From positions 186,001-250,000 of the forward strand of contig NZ_JAKSYI010000132.1 of assembly GCF_022829285.1 (NCBI RefSeq): a stretch of DNA of 64,000 bases. Reading direction: 5' to 3'. Source of the DNA: Methylobacterium sp. J-078. GTDB lineage: Bacteria; Pseudomonadota; Alphaproteobacteria; Rhizobiales; Beijerinckiaceae. The notes below the pieces were generated by a model. That model was not told the DNA's origin. It ran no database searches and was given only the letters and a program-made list of their open reading frames with translations. Position numbers and translations under genes: made by a program. Positions 46,601 through 55,606 of this stretch are shown piece after piece (position 1 is the first letter of the stretch; every line of letters begins with the position of its first letter).

Positions 46601-47305
46601 TTACGATCGGCGCTCGCGGTAGCGGGCCGCGATGGCGATGAGCGCGTAGAGCACGCCGGCATTCAGGAGGTGCCAGAGGGCATGGGTGCCGAGGGGCCAG
46701 ACCGGACAGATTGCCCGGTCGAGGGTGCGGAAGGCGAGCGAGACGGCGAACAGCAGGGCGACGCCGAGAAGCGCCCGGCCGGCCTCGCGCCGGGCCGGGC
46801 CGAGACGGCAGCCCTGCGGCACCAGCAGGCCTGCGGCGACGCCCGCGAGCGCCAGGATCGCCGGGGCGTAGCCGATCGAGCCGTTGGTCAGCGCGTCCAT
46901 CGACCGGCCCGTCGCCGCGTCGAGGGCCGGCTCCAGGCCGATGTTGATTGCCGCGAAGGCCAGGGTGGCTGCCAGCGCCGCCACGAGGCCGAGGCCGAAG
47001 TAGCGCCGCATCGCCAGGAGGAAGTAGGCGTAGATGAACAGTGCGATCGGGATGACGTCGGCCAGCAGCGACCAGCGCACCGCCAGGGTGTGGAACAGGA
47101 ACGAGCCGACACCCACCACCGCCACCAGGGCGCTGAGCAGGAAGGCCGGCGCATCCACCGTCCCGGCGCGGCGTACCCGCCACGCCGCCAGGGCTGCCGC
47201 GACCAGGAAGGCGCCGTTCGACAGGGCGTTGACCGGCTCCGCCCAGAAGCCGGGATCGCCGCGCTCGCAATAGGCGCAGATCGGCGCCGTCCAGTCCCCG
47301 GTCAT
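46601..47305 (-). CDS. Ceramidase-like membrane protein (CREST superfamily)
   Basis: A 234-residue polytopic membrane protein with about seven hydrophobic helices. The N-terminal CERGDPGFWAEPVNALSNGAF, the FHT after the third helix (SFLFHTLAVRWSLLADVIPI) and the C-terminal THALWHLLNA carry the metal-binding His/Asp/Ser pattern of alkaline ceramidases. It is probably a Zn-dependent amidase on a lipid. Sphingolipids are not general in this group, so the real substrate may be another N-acyl lipid or hopanoid-associated lipid. Confidence 0.82.
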   Translation of the reverse strand: MTGDWTAPICAYCERGDPGFWAEPVNALSNGAFLVAAALAAWRVRRAGTVDAPAFLLSALVAVVGVGSFLFHTLAVRWSLLADVIPIALFIYAYFLLAMRRYFGLGLVAALAATLAFAAINIGLEPALDAATGRSMDALTNGSIGYAPAILALAGVAAGLLVPQGCRLGPARREAGRALLGVALLFAVSLAFRTLDRAICPVWPLGTHALWHLLNAGVLYALIAIAARYRERRS

Positions 47306-47430
47306 CCGGCCCCCTCACCGATCGATCCACAGCCTGCGTGACGCCTTGCCAGTCCGAGGCGAAGGCCCGATGACGGACGTCCTCGTGCGCAAGCCCTCCT
47401 CGCGCAAACGCCCTCAGAGACTCCCTGCCC

Positions 47431-48225
47431 ATGCGGATCGCCACCTGGAACGTCAATTCGATCAAGCAGCGCGTCGGGCACCTCGTCGGCTTCCTCGACG
47501 AGGCCAAGCCCGACGTGGTCTGCCTGCAGGAGCTGAAGTGCCAGGACGAGGGCTTCCCCCGGGCGGAGATCGAGGCGGCGGGCTACGCCGTCGAGACGCT
47601 GGGCCAGAAGGCCTATAACGGCGTCGCCCTGCTGGTGCGCGCGCCCTTGGCGATGTCCGAGATCCGCCGCGGCCTGCCGGGCGACGCCAGCGACGAGCAG
47701 GCCCGCTACATCGAGGCGCTGGTCTCCGGCGAGGATGTGCGCCCCGTGCGCGTCGCCTCGATCTACCTACCCAACGGCAATCCGGTCGACAGCCCGAAAT
47801 ACCCCTACAAGCTCGGCTTCCTGGAGCGGCTGCGGGCCCATGCGCAGGCCTTGCGCGCGGCCGAGGAGGCGGTGGTGCTGGCCGGCGACTACAACGTCAT
47901 CCCGGAGCCCGAGGATGCCGCCGACCCGGAGGCCTGGCGCGCGGACGCGCTGTTCCTGCCCCGGAGCCGGGCCGCCTTCCGGGCGCTGCTGGCCGAGGGC
48001 TATACGGACGCCCTGCGCGCCTGCGATCCGCGCGCCGGCCTCTACACCTTCTGGGACTACCAGGCGGGGGCCTGGAACCGGAATGCCGGCATCCGCATCG
48101 ACCACCTCCTGCTCTCGCCGCAGGCCGCCGACCGGCTGGTCTCGGCCTCGGTGCAGAAGCACCTGCGCGGTCTGGAGAAGCCCTCCGACCACGTGCCGGT
48201 GACGGCCGAACTCACAGACGCGTGA
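47431..48225 (+). CDS. xthA: Exodeoxyribonuclease III
   Basis: A 264-residue AP endonuclease/3'-phosphodiesterase of base-excision repair. Landmarks in order: TWNVNSIKQR, LQELKCQDEGFP with the metal Glu, GDYNVIPEPEDA, WNRNAGIRIDHLLLS and the catalytic His in SDHVPVTAEL. Divergent from the ceramidase-like gene. Length and motifs are standard. Confidence 0.96.
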   Translation: MRIATWNVNSIKQRVGHLVGFLDEAKPDVVCLQELKCQDEGFPRAEIEAAGYAVETLGQKAYNGVALLVRAPLAMSEIRRGLPGDASDEQARYIEALVSGEDVRPVRVASIYLPNGNPVDSPKYPYKLGFLERLRAHAQALRAAEEAVVLAGDYNVIPEPEDAADPEAWRADALFLPRSRAAFRALLAEGYTDALRACDPRAGLYTFWDYQAGAWNRNAGIRIDHLLLSPQAADRLVSASVQKHLRGLEKPSDHVPVTAELTDA

Positions 48226-48289
48226 GCGAACGATCCGGCTGCCCGCGGGTTGGGCCACCACCGATCCTTCCATATGGAGAAACCCCCGC

Positions 48290-48919
48290 GTGAAACTCTA
48301 CGGCACCGGCTATTCACCCTACGTCCGCAAGGTCCTCGTCGCCCTGGCGGAGAAGGGAGAGGCGGCCGAGCACATCCCGCTGTTCTTCCACGACAAGGAC
48401 CCGGCCTTCCAGGCGGCGAGCCCGCTGGGCAAGATCCCGGCTTTCGACGACGACGGCTTCCTCCTGGCCGATTCCTCGGCGATCCTGACCTATCTCGAGG
48501 CGAAGTTTCCGAGCCCGGCCCTGTTCCCGTCCGAGGCGAAGGCGCGCGGCCGCGCAATCTGGTTCGATAAGTACGGCGACACCGAGATGTTCGACGTCAT
48601 CATCAAGCCCTTCGCCAATCGGGTGGTGAAGCCGAAACTTCTCGGGCAGCCCGGGGACGACGCTGCCGTGGCCAAGGCCCTGACCGAGGAACTGCCGAAA
48701 ATCTACGATTACCTCGAGGGGCAGATCGACGGGCCCTACCTCGTGGGTAACGCCTTCAGCATCGCCGACATCTCGGTGGTGACCGGCTTCCACAACCTGC
48801 ATCTCGCCGGCGAGTCCGTCGATGCCGGTCGCTGGCCCAAGCTTGCGGCGTACGTGACTGAAATCCTGGCCCGGCCTTCCTTCGCCACGGCCCTGGCAGC
48901 GCCCACGAGCCCACGCTGA
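48290..48919 (+). CDS. Glutathione S-transferase family protein
   Basis: A 209-residue cytoplasmic GST. The N-terminal thioredoxin-like domain has the putative catalytic Ser9 in GTGYSPYVRKVLVAL and the GSH-binding PLGKIPAFDDDG and LADSSAILTYLE. The C-terminal helical domain has the N-capping GNAFSIADISVV. The substrate is unknown. It is 64 bp after xthA on the same strand; the two may be co-transcribed under oxidative stress. Confidence 0.9.
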   Translation: MKLYGTGYSPYVRKVLVALAEKGEAAEHIPLFFHDKDPAFQAASPLGKIPAFDDDGFLLADSSAILTYLEAKFPSPALFPSEAKARGRAIWFDKYGDTEMFDVIIKPFANRVVKPKLLGQPGDDAAVAKALTEELPKIYDYLEGQIDGPYLVGNAFSIADISVVTGFHNLHLAGESVDAGRWPKLAAYVTEILARPSFATALAAPTSPR

Positions 48920-49190
48920 GGACCGGGCAAACGGTCGCCGCCTGATGCGACCGTCTGCCGACTGCCGAGAGTGCATTCCGACGACGTGAAAACCGGTTCG
49001 TTGCCGAAATGCACGGTAAGACAAGAGCCAAGAGCCGCCGGCCTGATGCAATCAGGGCGGATACGGCTCTCGGCACGCCGGCTTTCGATGGGGGCGGACG
49101 GGGTATCCGGTCCTGTCCCCGATTGCATGGCTCGTGACCGTTCCTCTATACGCCTGATTACGGAGCGGAAACTGCCGGGGTTTCGAATCT

Positions 49191-50366
49191 ATGGCCATTC
49201 ATCTCTACTGTATGTGTTTGAATGAAGAGGCCATGATTCCTTATTTTCTTGCGCATTATCTCCCGATTGTCGACAGGATCTATGTTTTTGACAATGGTTC
49301 GACGGACGGGAGCCTGAAACTGCTGAGTGGTGACGACAGGATCGTCGTAGCCGACGTCAAGACGCGAGGTGGTTCCTTCATGGACACCTACAACGCGCTG
49401 ATGAATTCGGCCTGGACCCGCTCGCGGGGGCAGGCCGAGTGGATCGTCACCGCCGAGATGGACGAGCATCTCCACCATCCCGACCTGCGCGGTTATCTTG
49501 CGCGCTCGCGTTACGTCGGCGTCACCTTCATCACGGCGCTCGGCTACAACATGATCGCCGACACCTTTCCCACCGACCCGCGTCCGCTGTGGCAGCACGT
49601 CGTGCGCGGCGCCCGGGAAACGGCCTACGACAAGCCGGCCATCTTCGATCCCCAGGCCGTGACGGAGATCAATTACTACAACGGCCGCCACGCGGCCGCG
49701 CCGACCGGGCACATCGTCCACGAACCGCAGCGCCAGGTGAAGCTGCTGCACTACAAGAGCCTCGGCCTGGACTACGTCTGCGCGCGAAACGAATCTCTGG
49801 CCGGCGGCCTGCAATCCCAAGACATCGAAGCCCGGCATGGGGCACATTACCTGCGCAACCGTGCGCAGACGGAGGCCGATCTCAGGGCCATCCGCGCCTA
49901 TGCCCGTCGGGTGCCGGGCCTCCATGCGTCGGACGAAACCGACGGCGAACTGAGTTTTCCGGAGGAGATGGACGTTATCGCCGCCTCCCAACTGTTCGAC
50001 CCGGATTACTATGTGGCGAAGAATCCCGATGTCGCGACCTCCACGCTCGATCCGCTGACGCATTACTGCGCGTTCGGCTGGCAGGAGGCCCGCCATCCCA
50101 ATCCCCGCTTCGATTCGGCCTGGTACCTGGCGACCTACGCCCGCGAAATCCCGAAGGGTGTCAATCCGCTCCTCGATTACATCCGCGTGGGGGAAAAGTG
50201 CGGGCGTTTCCCCTGCGTCGATTTCGATCCGGAGTTGTACCGACTCGAGAAGGGCCTCGCGTCGGGCGTCAGCCCCCTGCGGCACGTCCTCGCCGGGTCG
50301 ACGAGCGACACGTCCGGTGCGTCGCACCGTTCGCGCCTGCGCGGAGTCTGGGACCGCCTGACCTGA
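49191..50366 (+). CDS. Glycosyltransferase family 2 protein with C-terminal NPDV modules
   Basis: A 391-residue protein. The N-terminal half is a GT-A domain of the GT2_4/GT92-like type: CMCLNEEAMIPYFLAHYLP, VFDNGSTDG, and the acidic AEMDEHLHHP (Asp91-Glu92) where DxD is usual. The C-terminus has three degenerate modules: residues 269-306 (FDPDYYVAKNPDV ... HYCAFGWQEARHPNP), 307-343 and 345-370. Early codons (49191-49320) are clearly AT-richer than the rest, suggesting transfer. No signal peptide. Acceptor and sugar are unknown; the context suggests surface glycan. Confidence 0.85.
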   Translation: MAIHLYCMCLNEEAMIPYFLAHYLPIVDRIYVFDNGSTDGSLKLLSGDDRIVVADVKTRGGSFMDTYNALMNSAWTRSRGQAEWIVTAEMDEHLHHPDLRGYLARSRYVGVTFITALGYNMIADTFPTDPRPLWQHVVRGARETAYDKPAIFDPQAVTEINYYNGRHAAAPTGHIVHEPQRQVKLLHYKSLGLDYVCARNESLAGGLQSQDIEARHGAHYLRNRAQTEADLRAIRAYARRVPGLHASDETDGELSFPEEMDVIAASQLFDPDYYVAKNPDVATSTLDPLTHYCAFGWQEARHPNPRFDSAWYLATYAREIPKGVNPLLDYIRVGEKCGRFPCVDFDPELYRLEKGLASGVSPLRHVLAGSTSDTSGASHRSRLRGVWDRLT

Positions 50367-50370
50367 CCGG

Positions 50371-50492
50371 AATCATACCAAATCCGTCACCCCTTCCGGC
50401 GATCCCTGCGGGATCGCGGATTTGGGCTTCGCTCAGGCGCCGCGCTGGCTTGCCGATCCGGGCTCCGCTTTGATCAAGTGGAGCCCGGATCA
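50371..50492 (-). repeat. Structured dispersed repeat, copy B
   Basis: Inverted copy of the element at 8732-8862. Read leftward it starts in the TGA stop of the methyltransferase and forms a 16-bp hairpin (50491-50476 with 50470-50455, one G-U pair, loop GATCA). Then come GGCAAGCC, TGAGCGAAGCCCA, the inner hairpin GCGATCCC-GCA-GGGATCGC, and CGGATTTGG, which pairs with CCAAATCCG around that hairpin. The outer hairpin arms differ in sequence from copy A but pair fully. It lies between two convergent genes and could act as a terminator. Confidence 0.82.
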
Positions 50493-51290
50493 GCCCTCAG
50501 GTCTGTAGCCCCAGGCCAGGATGTGCTTGCCCGCGTTCGCGAGGGCGGGGAACGTCTGCAGGCGCCGTTCGGTGGCCAGGAAGGCCGCCTCGTCGTCGCG
50601 GATCGCCTCCTCGCACGGGCCGCGCCCCAGGGCGCTGACGGACATGAGGATGCCGCAGGCGTCGATGCGAATGAGGCCGGCGCGGGCCATGACGCCGCGG
50701 ATCTGGTCCGCATCGAACAGGTGGAGGGCGGAGCGGCGGCCCGCATAGGCGAAGACGCCGCGCTGCTCCTCAAGGCGCAGCACCGCCTCGTCCGGCCGTT
50801 TCAGGCGCAGCAGCTCGAAGGTCAGGGCGACGCTGGAATCCACCATCACGCAGACGAGGCCCCCTGGTCGGACCCACTCGACGAACCGCCGCATCATCGC
50901 GTCGGGATCGGGCGCGTATTGCAGCGATCCCATCGCCAGCACGGCCCCGGCCCGGCCCGGCTCGATTTCCGCCGCCTCCATGGTCTGCGGCAGCAGGGTG
51001 AAACCGGTCCGGCCCGCGAGCTTGGCCGTCAGCACATCCTGCATCGCGCCCGAAGGTTCGATCCCCGTCACCGCATGGCCGAGGGGAAGCAGGCGCTCCA
51101 CGGTGCGGCCCGTCCCGCAGCCCACATCCACGATTCCATCGGGCCCGGGCGGCAATAGAGCCGCGACGCGCTCCCAGCTCAGCTGCTCGTAGATCCGTCG
51201 CAGGGGTTCCGAGTCGAAGCGCCGGTCGTAATCCGCCGCGAAAGCATCGTAGAGCGCCACCGTCTCGGGAGCGTTCGGCGTCGTGCTCAC
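50490..51290 (-). CDS. SAM-dependent methyltransferase, class I
   Basis: A 266-residue soluble methyltransferase. Motif I is IVDVGCGTGRTVERLLP, followed by VTGIEPSGAMQDV and an AVLAMGSLQYAPDPDAMM post-motif segment. It starts with ATGA overlapping the aminotransferase stop, so translation is coupled. The partner gene and the glycosyltransferase nearby suggest methylation of a sugar or sugar-linked product; this is inference. Confidence 0.9.
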   Translation of the reverse strand: MSTTPNAPETVALYDAFAADYDRRFDSEPLRRIYEQLSWERVAALLPPGPDGIVDVGCGTGRTVERLLPLGHAVTGIEPSGAMQDVLTAKLAGRTGFTLLPQTMEAAEIEPGRAGAVLAMGSLQYAPDPDAMMRRFVEWVRPGGLVCVMVDSSVALTFELLRLKRPDEAVLRLEEQRGVFAYAGRRSALHLFDADQIRGVMARAGLIRIDACGILMSVSALGRGPCEEAIRDDEAAFLATERRLQTFPALANAGKHILAWGYRPEG

Positions 51291-52480
51291 AGGCAGGCTT
51301 CCTTGATCAAGGTCGCGACGCGGCGGACATCCCGCAGCGCCAGCCCCTCGTGCAGGGGCAGGGAGACGATCCGCGCGCTGACATCATCGGTGACCGGCAG
51401 ATCGCCACGAAGGCAGGTCTCCCGGAAATAGGGTTGGTCACCCAGGTGCGGCGCATAATACGTCCCGAGTTCGATGCCCGCCTGCGCGGCTCGGCGGATC
51501 AGCGCGGCGCGTCCGCCAGGCACCGAGCGCGGCAACAGGGCCGGCAGGAAGACATGCGCCTGGGACACGGCGCGACAGTCCTGGAACATCAGTTCGGGCA
51601 GCAGCGCCCGATAGGCCCCCGCGAGGGTCTCGCGATGAAGCAGGATGTCCGGCATGGCCTCGATCCGGGCGAGGCCCATGGCGGCCGTCACCTCGTTCAT
51701 CTTGGCATTGAGGCCGGGCATGATCGCCGAGCGCGCGCCGTCGAAACCGAAATTGGCCATGGCCCGCAATCCCAAGATGCGGTCGGGATCGGCCGAGTAG
51801 ACGAACCCGCCCTCGAGGGTCGCGAAGGGCTTGGTCGCGTGCATCGAGAACACGCTCGGTGCGCGCCAGCCCGTGCCGACGCTCAGTCCGTCCGCGTCTC
51901 GCGTGCCCACGGCCGCCGCGGCATCGACGACGATGGCAGCCCCGATCGACGCCGCCAGTCCCTCGTAGTGCGCGCGATCGACGGGACATCCGAAGGTGGT
52001 GCAGGGGACGATCACCGCGATGGCTTCGCCGTAGCGCTCGACCAGGGCGCGCTCCGCCTCCGGGCAGGCGATCCAGGATTCCGGGTCGATATCGCAGAGC
52101 AGTGGCGTCAACCCGCACCACAGGGCCGCGTGCGCCGTGGCCGCGAAGGTGAAGGCCGGCATGAGCGCGTAGGCCGGCGCGCGCCGTGCCGCCGGGTGGC
52201 GCGCGGCATCGACGGCTTGGCGGATCGCCAGCATCAGGCCCAGGGTGGCGTTGCACACCGTGACGCAGGCGCCGCTTCCCCCGAACAGATCCCGGACCAG
52301 CGCCTGCTCGAGCCGCGTGTTCACGGGCCCGTAATTGCTGAAGCGTCCGGAGGGCTCGATGGCCTCCAACTCTCGCGTCATCGCGCTGAGGCGTGGCGGA
52401 TTGGGCTGTATGAGCCGGATGGGTGACGCCGGATGCGTCGCTATGCTCTCGGGAGGATCCAGCACCGGATCAGTGAACAC
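51287..52480 (-). CDS. DegT/DnrJ/EryC1-type sugar aminotransferase
   Basis: A 397-residue PLP enzyme. The Schiff-base Lys is Lys217 in FSMHATKPFATLEGG; FTFAATAHAALWCG, DIDPESW and VVDAAAAVGT complete the fold type I pattern. Such enzymes aminate keto-sugars for surface polysaccharides, here consistent with the glycosyltransferase beyond the convergent repeat. The GTG start at 52480 is weakly supported; some N-terminal residues may be non-coding. Its stop overlaps the methyltransferase start. Confidence 0.88.
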   Translation of the reverse strand: MFTDPVLDPPESIATHPASPIRLIQPNPPRLSAMTRELEAIEPSGRFSNYGPVNTRLEQALVRDLFGGSGACVTVCNATLGLMLAIRQAVDAARHPAARRAPAYALMPAFTFAATAHAALWCGLTPLLCDIDPESWIACPEAERALVERYGEAIAVIVPCTTFGCPVDRAHYEGLAASIGAAIVVDAAAAVGTRDADGLSVGTGWRAPSVFSMHATKPFATLEGGFVYSADPDRILGLRAMANFGFDGARSAIMPGLNAKMNEVTAAMGLARIEAMPDILLHRETLAGAYRALLPELMFQDCRAVSQAHVFLPALLPRSVPGGRAALIRRAAQAGIELGTYYAPHLGDQPYFRETCLRGDLPVTDDVSARIVSLPLHEGLALRDVRRVATLIKEACL

Positions 52481-52986
52481 AGGACCAGAAATTGAGTCGG
52501 CTCCCGAAAACCGTATCCGACGCGACAGGACCTGTGTGGCGAAACAGATTGCGATGCGCGACGTGGCGTGTTGGTTAGCCCATCCGTACAGAGGCGGAGC
52601 TTTACACGCCAGGGCTCGGCGGCCGGTATCCCTTGCTTGTGATCGAGGTGATATTCCAGAAAGAATAGAGTTCTACACTATAGAAATACGGTTTGATACG
52701 ATTTTATAAGGAAAAATGCATTGCCGCGAGAGAGAGCGGGGCATTCCAAAAAGGTCGATCAAGTATCTTCCGTAAGATAAAAATTTTTCTTTGCGAAAAT
52801 TGATCGCTCGCAATCTGAGCGTTTCGTTCATCGCACGTGCGCTTGCATGACGCGCGCATCCCCGCGCGCGTCGAAACGACGGCGCCTTTTCGTCGAGTCG
52901 GTGCGGACAGGGACCGTGCCGGCGAAGCGTTGCCGTCACGACAGGGTCGAGGTCGCGCGATCGGCGCGATCCCCACCCCGGATGCG
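52481..52986. other. 505-bp intergenic region with AT-rich core
   Basis: Gap between the aminotransferase start and the exoR stop. From about 52640 to 52830 base composition falls sharply. Two palindromes occur: TTCTA-CACTA-TAGAA (52671-52685) and TATCTT-CCGT-AAGATA (52764-52779), the second followed by AAAATTTTTC. It presumably holds the aminotransferase promoter and regulator sites. No convincing gene is present in any frame. Confidence 0.6.
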
Positions 52987-53856
52987 TCAGCGGCGCCGGC
53001 GTGCGGAGCCGGTGACCTGCGTCGTGGCCTGCGAGGCCTGTGCCATCGCGGCGGCGCGGTCGTCCTCGTTCGCGGCCGCCCAGGCCTTGTCGTACAGCGC
53101 GATGATCCACTCGTCCTTTCGGCCCTGGGCGGCCTGCCGGGCGAGGGACAGCCACATCAGCCCGCGGGCGCGCTGGGCCGGTACGCCCTGGCCGTTGACC
53201 AGCATCTGGCCGAGCAGGGCCTGGGCGGGGGCATGGCCCTTCTCGGCGGCGAGGTTGAACCAGCGCGCGGCCTGGCGCGCGTCGGTGTCGACGCCGGTGC
53301 CGTCGAGGTAGAGCCGGCCGAGGTTGTACTGCGCGTTCGGGTCCCCGAAATACGACGCCGCGTAGTTGAACATGTCGTAGGCGCGCTCGGGGTTCGCGCG
53401 CACGTAGGTGCCTTTGATCCCATCGAGGAAGTAGGCGCCCAAAGCCGTGAAGGCGCTCGCCACAACGCCCGAGTTCTGGGCGTCCGGTCCGTCGTCCGTA
53501 GTGTCGTCGGCGATGCGGGAGAAGAACTCGAAGGCCTTGAGGTCGTCGTGGGGCACGCCGTCGCCCTCGGCATACATGCGACCGAGTTTCCACAGCGCCA
53601 GAGCGTGGCCCTGGTCGGCGGCGTATTCGAGAGCGCGAGCCGCGCCTTCCTTGTCGCCCGCATTGTAGTCGCGCACGCCCATCCGCAGCGCCTCGCGGGC
53701 GTTGCGGTAGCTGCCGCCGGGCACCGGCGTCCGGGCTGTGGCGTCGAGGGCCGCCGCCGGAAGGGTGCCCACGAGCATCACGAGTCCCGCCGCCGCGGCG
53801 AGCCGTCGGCCCAGGCGCGCCAGCGGCCGATCCCGGGCGGCCCGCGCCGGCCGCAT
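52987..53856 (-). CDS. exoR: ExoR-like periplasmic Sel1-repeat regulator
   Basis: A 289-residue protein with a signal peptide (AAAAGLVMLVGTLPAAALDA) and Sel1-type repeats (ALALWKLGRMYAEGDGVPHDD, PNAQYNLGRLYLDGTG, APAQALLGQMLVNGQGV). The segments LKAFEFFSRIADDTTDDGP and QAARWFNLAAEKGHAPAQ match rhizobial ExoR. There ExoR binds the ExoS kinase in the periplasm and restrains exopolysaccharide synthesis. ATG 53856 is 20 bp after the ilvD stop. No exoS/chvI is in the window; the basic tail (ARRRR) is unusual. Confidence 0.82.
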   Translation of the reverse strand: MRPARAARDRPLARLGRRLAAAAGLVMLVGTLPAAALDATARTPVPGGSYRNAREALRMGVRDYNAGDKEGAARALEYAADQGHALALWKLGRMYAEGDGVPHDDLKAFEFFSRIADDTTDDGPDAQNSGVVASAFTALGAYFLDGIKGTYVRANPERAYDMFNYAASYFGDPNAQYNLGRLYLDGTGVDTDARQAARWFNLAAEKGHAPAQALLGQMLVNGQGVPAQRARGLMWLSLARQAAQGRKDEWIIALYDKAWAAANEDDRAAAMAQASQATTQVTGSARRRR

Positions 53857-53875
53857 GGCGCGGCCGTGGGCTGTC

Positions 53876-55606
53876 CTAGATGTCCGCATAGGTGTGCGTC
53901 TCCTCGGCGCCGCCCGGATGGGTCACCGCGCCGTTCACCGCCGGACCGACGGTCTGCTGGTACTTCCACAGGTAGCCGGAGGTGGCCGAGTTGGTGCGCG
54001 GGCTCCAGGCGGCCCGGCGCGCGGCGAATTCCTCATCGGAGACCGCCACGTCGAGGGTGCCGTGAATCGCGTCGAGGGTGATGACGTCGCCGTCGCGGAT
54101 CAGGCCGATCGGGCCGCCCACCGCCGCCTCGGGCCCGACATGGCCGACGCAGAAGCCGCGGGTGGCGCCAGAGAAGCGACCGTCGGTGATCAGCGCGACC
54201 TTGTCGCCCATGCCCTGGCCATAGAGCGCCGCCGTGGTGGAGAGCATCTCGCGCATCCCCGGGCCGCCCTTCGGGCCCTCGTAGCGGATGACCAGAACCT
54301 CGCCTTCCTTGTAGGTGCGCTCCTGCACCGCCTCGAAGCAGGCCTCCTCACCATCGAACACCCGGGCCGGGCCGGTGAAAACCTGCTTCTCCTCCGACAT
54401 GCCCGCGACCTTCACGATGGCGCCCTCGGGGGCGAGGTTGCCGCGCAGGCCGACGACGCCGCCGGTGGGGGTCAAGGGCGTGGCGGCGGAGCGAACGACG
54501 TCCTGGTCCGGGTTCCAGTGCACCCGCTCCATGTTCTCGGCCATGGTGCGGCCCGTGACCGTCATGCAGTCGCCATGCATGAAACCGTGGTCGAGGAGCG
54601 TCTTCATCAGGAGCGGGATGCCCCCGACCTCGAACATGTCCTTGGCGACGTAGCGCCCGCCCGGCTTCAGGTCCGCGATGTAGGGGGTGCGCTTGAAAAT
54701 CTCGGCGACATCGAACAGGTCGAACTTGATGCCGCATTCGTGGGCGATCGCCGGCAGGTGCAGGGCCGCGTTGGTGGAGCCACCGGAGGCTGCGACGGCG
54801 GCCGCCGCGTTCTCGAGGCTCTTGCGGGTGACGATGTCGCGCGGGCGGATGTTCTTGGCGATGAGTTCCATCACCTTCTCGCCGGCCGTCATGCAGAATC
54901 TGTCGCGGATCTCGTAGGGGGCCGGGGCGCCGGCCGAGTACGGCAGCGCGAGGCCCATGGCCTCGGAGACGGTGGCCATGGTGTTGGCGGTGAACTGGGC
55001 GCCGCAGGCCCCGGCCGAGGGACAGGCGACCTGCTCCAGTTCGTCGAGGTCGTCGAGGCTCATGTCGCCCACGGCGACCTTGCCGACAGCCTCGAACAGG
55101 TCCTGCACGGTGACCGGCCGGCCGCGGAACGAGCCGGGCAGGATCGAGCCGCCATAGATGAAGATCGACGGCACGTTGAGGCGCACCATGGCCATCATCA
55201 TGCCGGGCAGGGACTTGTCGCAGCCGGCCAGTCCCACGAGGGCGTCGTAGGCGTGACCGCGCATGGTCAGCTCGACGGAATCGGCGATGACCTCGCGGGA
55301 GGGCAGCGAGGCGCGCATGCCGGCGTGGCCCATGGCGATGCCGTCCGTCACCGTGATGGTGCAGAACTCGCGCGGGGTGCCGTTGGCGGCCGAGACGCCC
55401 TTCTTCACCGCCTGCGCCTGGCGCATCAGCGAGATGTTGCAGGGGGCGGCCTCGTTCCAGCAGGAGGCGACGCCCACCAGCGGCTGGTGAATCTGCTCGC
55501 GGGTCAGGCCCATGGCATAGAGGTACGAGCGGTGGGGCGCGCGCTCGGGCCCCTCCGTGACATGGCGGCTCGGAAGCTTCGACTTGTCGGTTTTACGCGC
55601 GTCCAT
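53876..55606 (-). CDS. ilvD: Dihydroxy-acid dehydratase
   Basis: An Fe-S enzyme of valine, isoleucine and CoA precursor synthesis. The 576-residue length fits the shorter branch. Cluster Cys are in GVASCWNEAAPC, LAGCDKSLPGMM and CPSAGACGAQFTANTM. Late SGATRGFCVGHVGPEAAVGGP is conserved. The C-terminus is complete. exoR follows after 20 bp, as also seen in other Rhizobiales-like orders, so the two may be co-transcribed. Confidence 0.97.
   Translation of the reverse strand: MDARKTDKSKLPSRHVTEGPERAPHRSYLYAMGLTREQIHQPLVGVASCWNEAAPCNISLMRQAQAVKKGVSAANGTPREFCTITVTDGIAMGHAGMRASLPSREVIADSVELTMRGHAYDALVGLAGCDKSLPGMMMAMVRLNVPSIFIYGGSILPGSFRGRPVTVQDLFEAVGKVAVGDMSLDDLDELEQVACPSAGACGAQFTANTMATVSEAMGLALPYSAGAPAPYEIRDRFCMTAGEKVMELIAKNIRPRDIVTRKSLENAAAAVAASGGSTNAALHLPAIAHECGIKFDLFDVAEIFKRTPYIADLKPGGRYVAKDMFEVGGIPLLMKTLLDHGFMHGDCMTVTGRTMAENMERVHWNPDQDVVRSAATPLTPTGGVVGLRGNLAPEGAIVKVAGMSEEKQVFTGPARVFDGEEACFEAVQERTYKEGEVLVIRYEGPKGGPGMREMLSTTAALYGQGMGDKVALITDGRFSGATRGFCVGHVGPEAAVGGPIGLIRDGDVITLDAIHGTLDVAVSDEEFAARRAAWSPRTNSATSGYLWKYQQTVGPAVNGAVTHPGGAEETHTYADI

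Noticed and set aside
45078..47507. Open frame of about 800 codons covering hom and the ceramidase-like gene in another frame
   Set aside because: It crosses two real genes and their gap; the product is Arg/Gly-rich noise.
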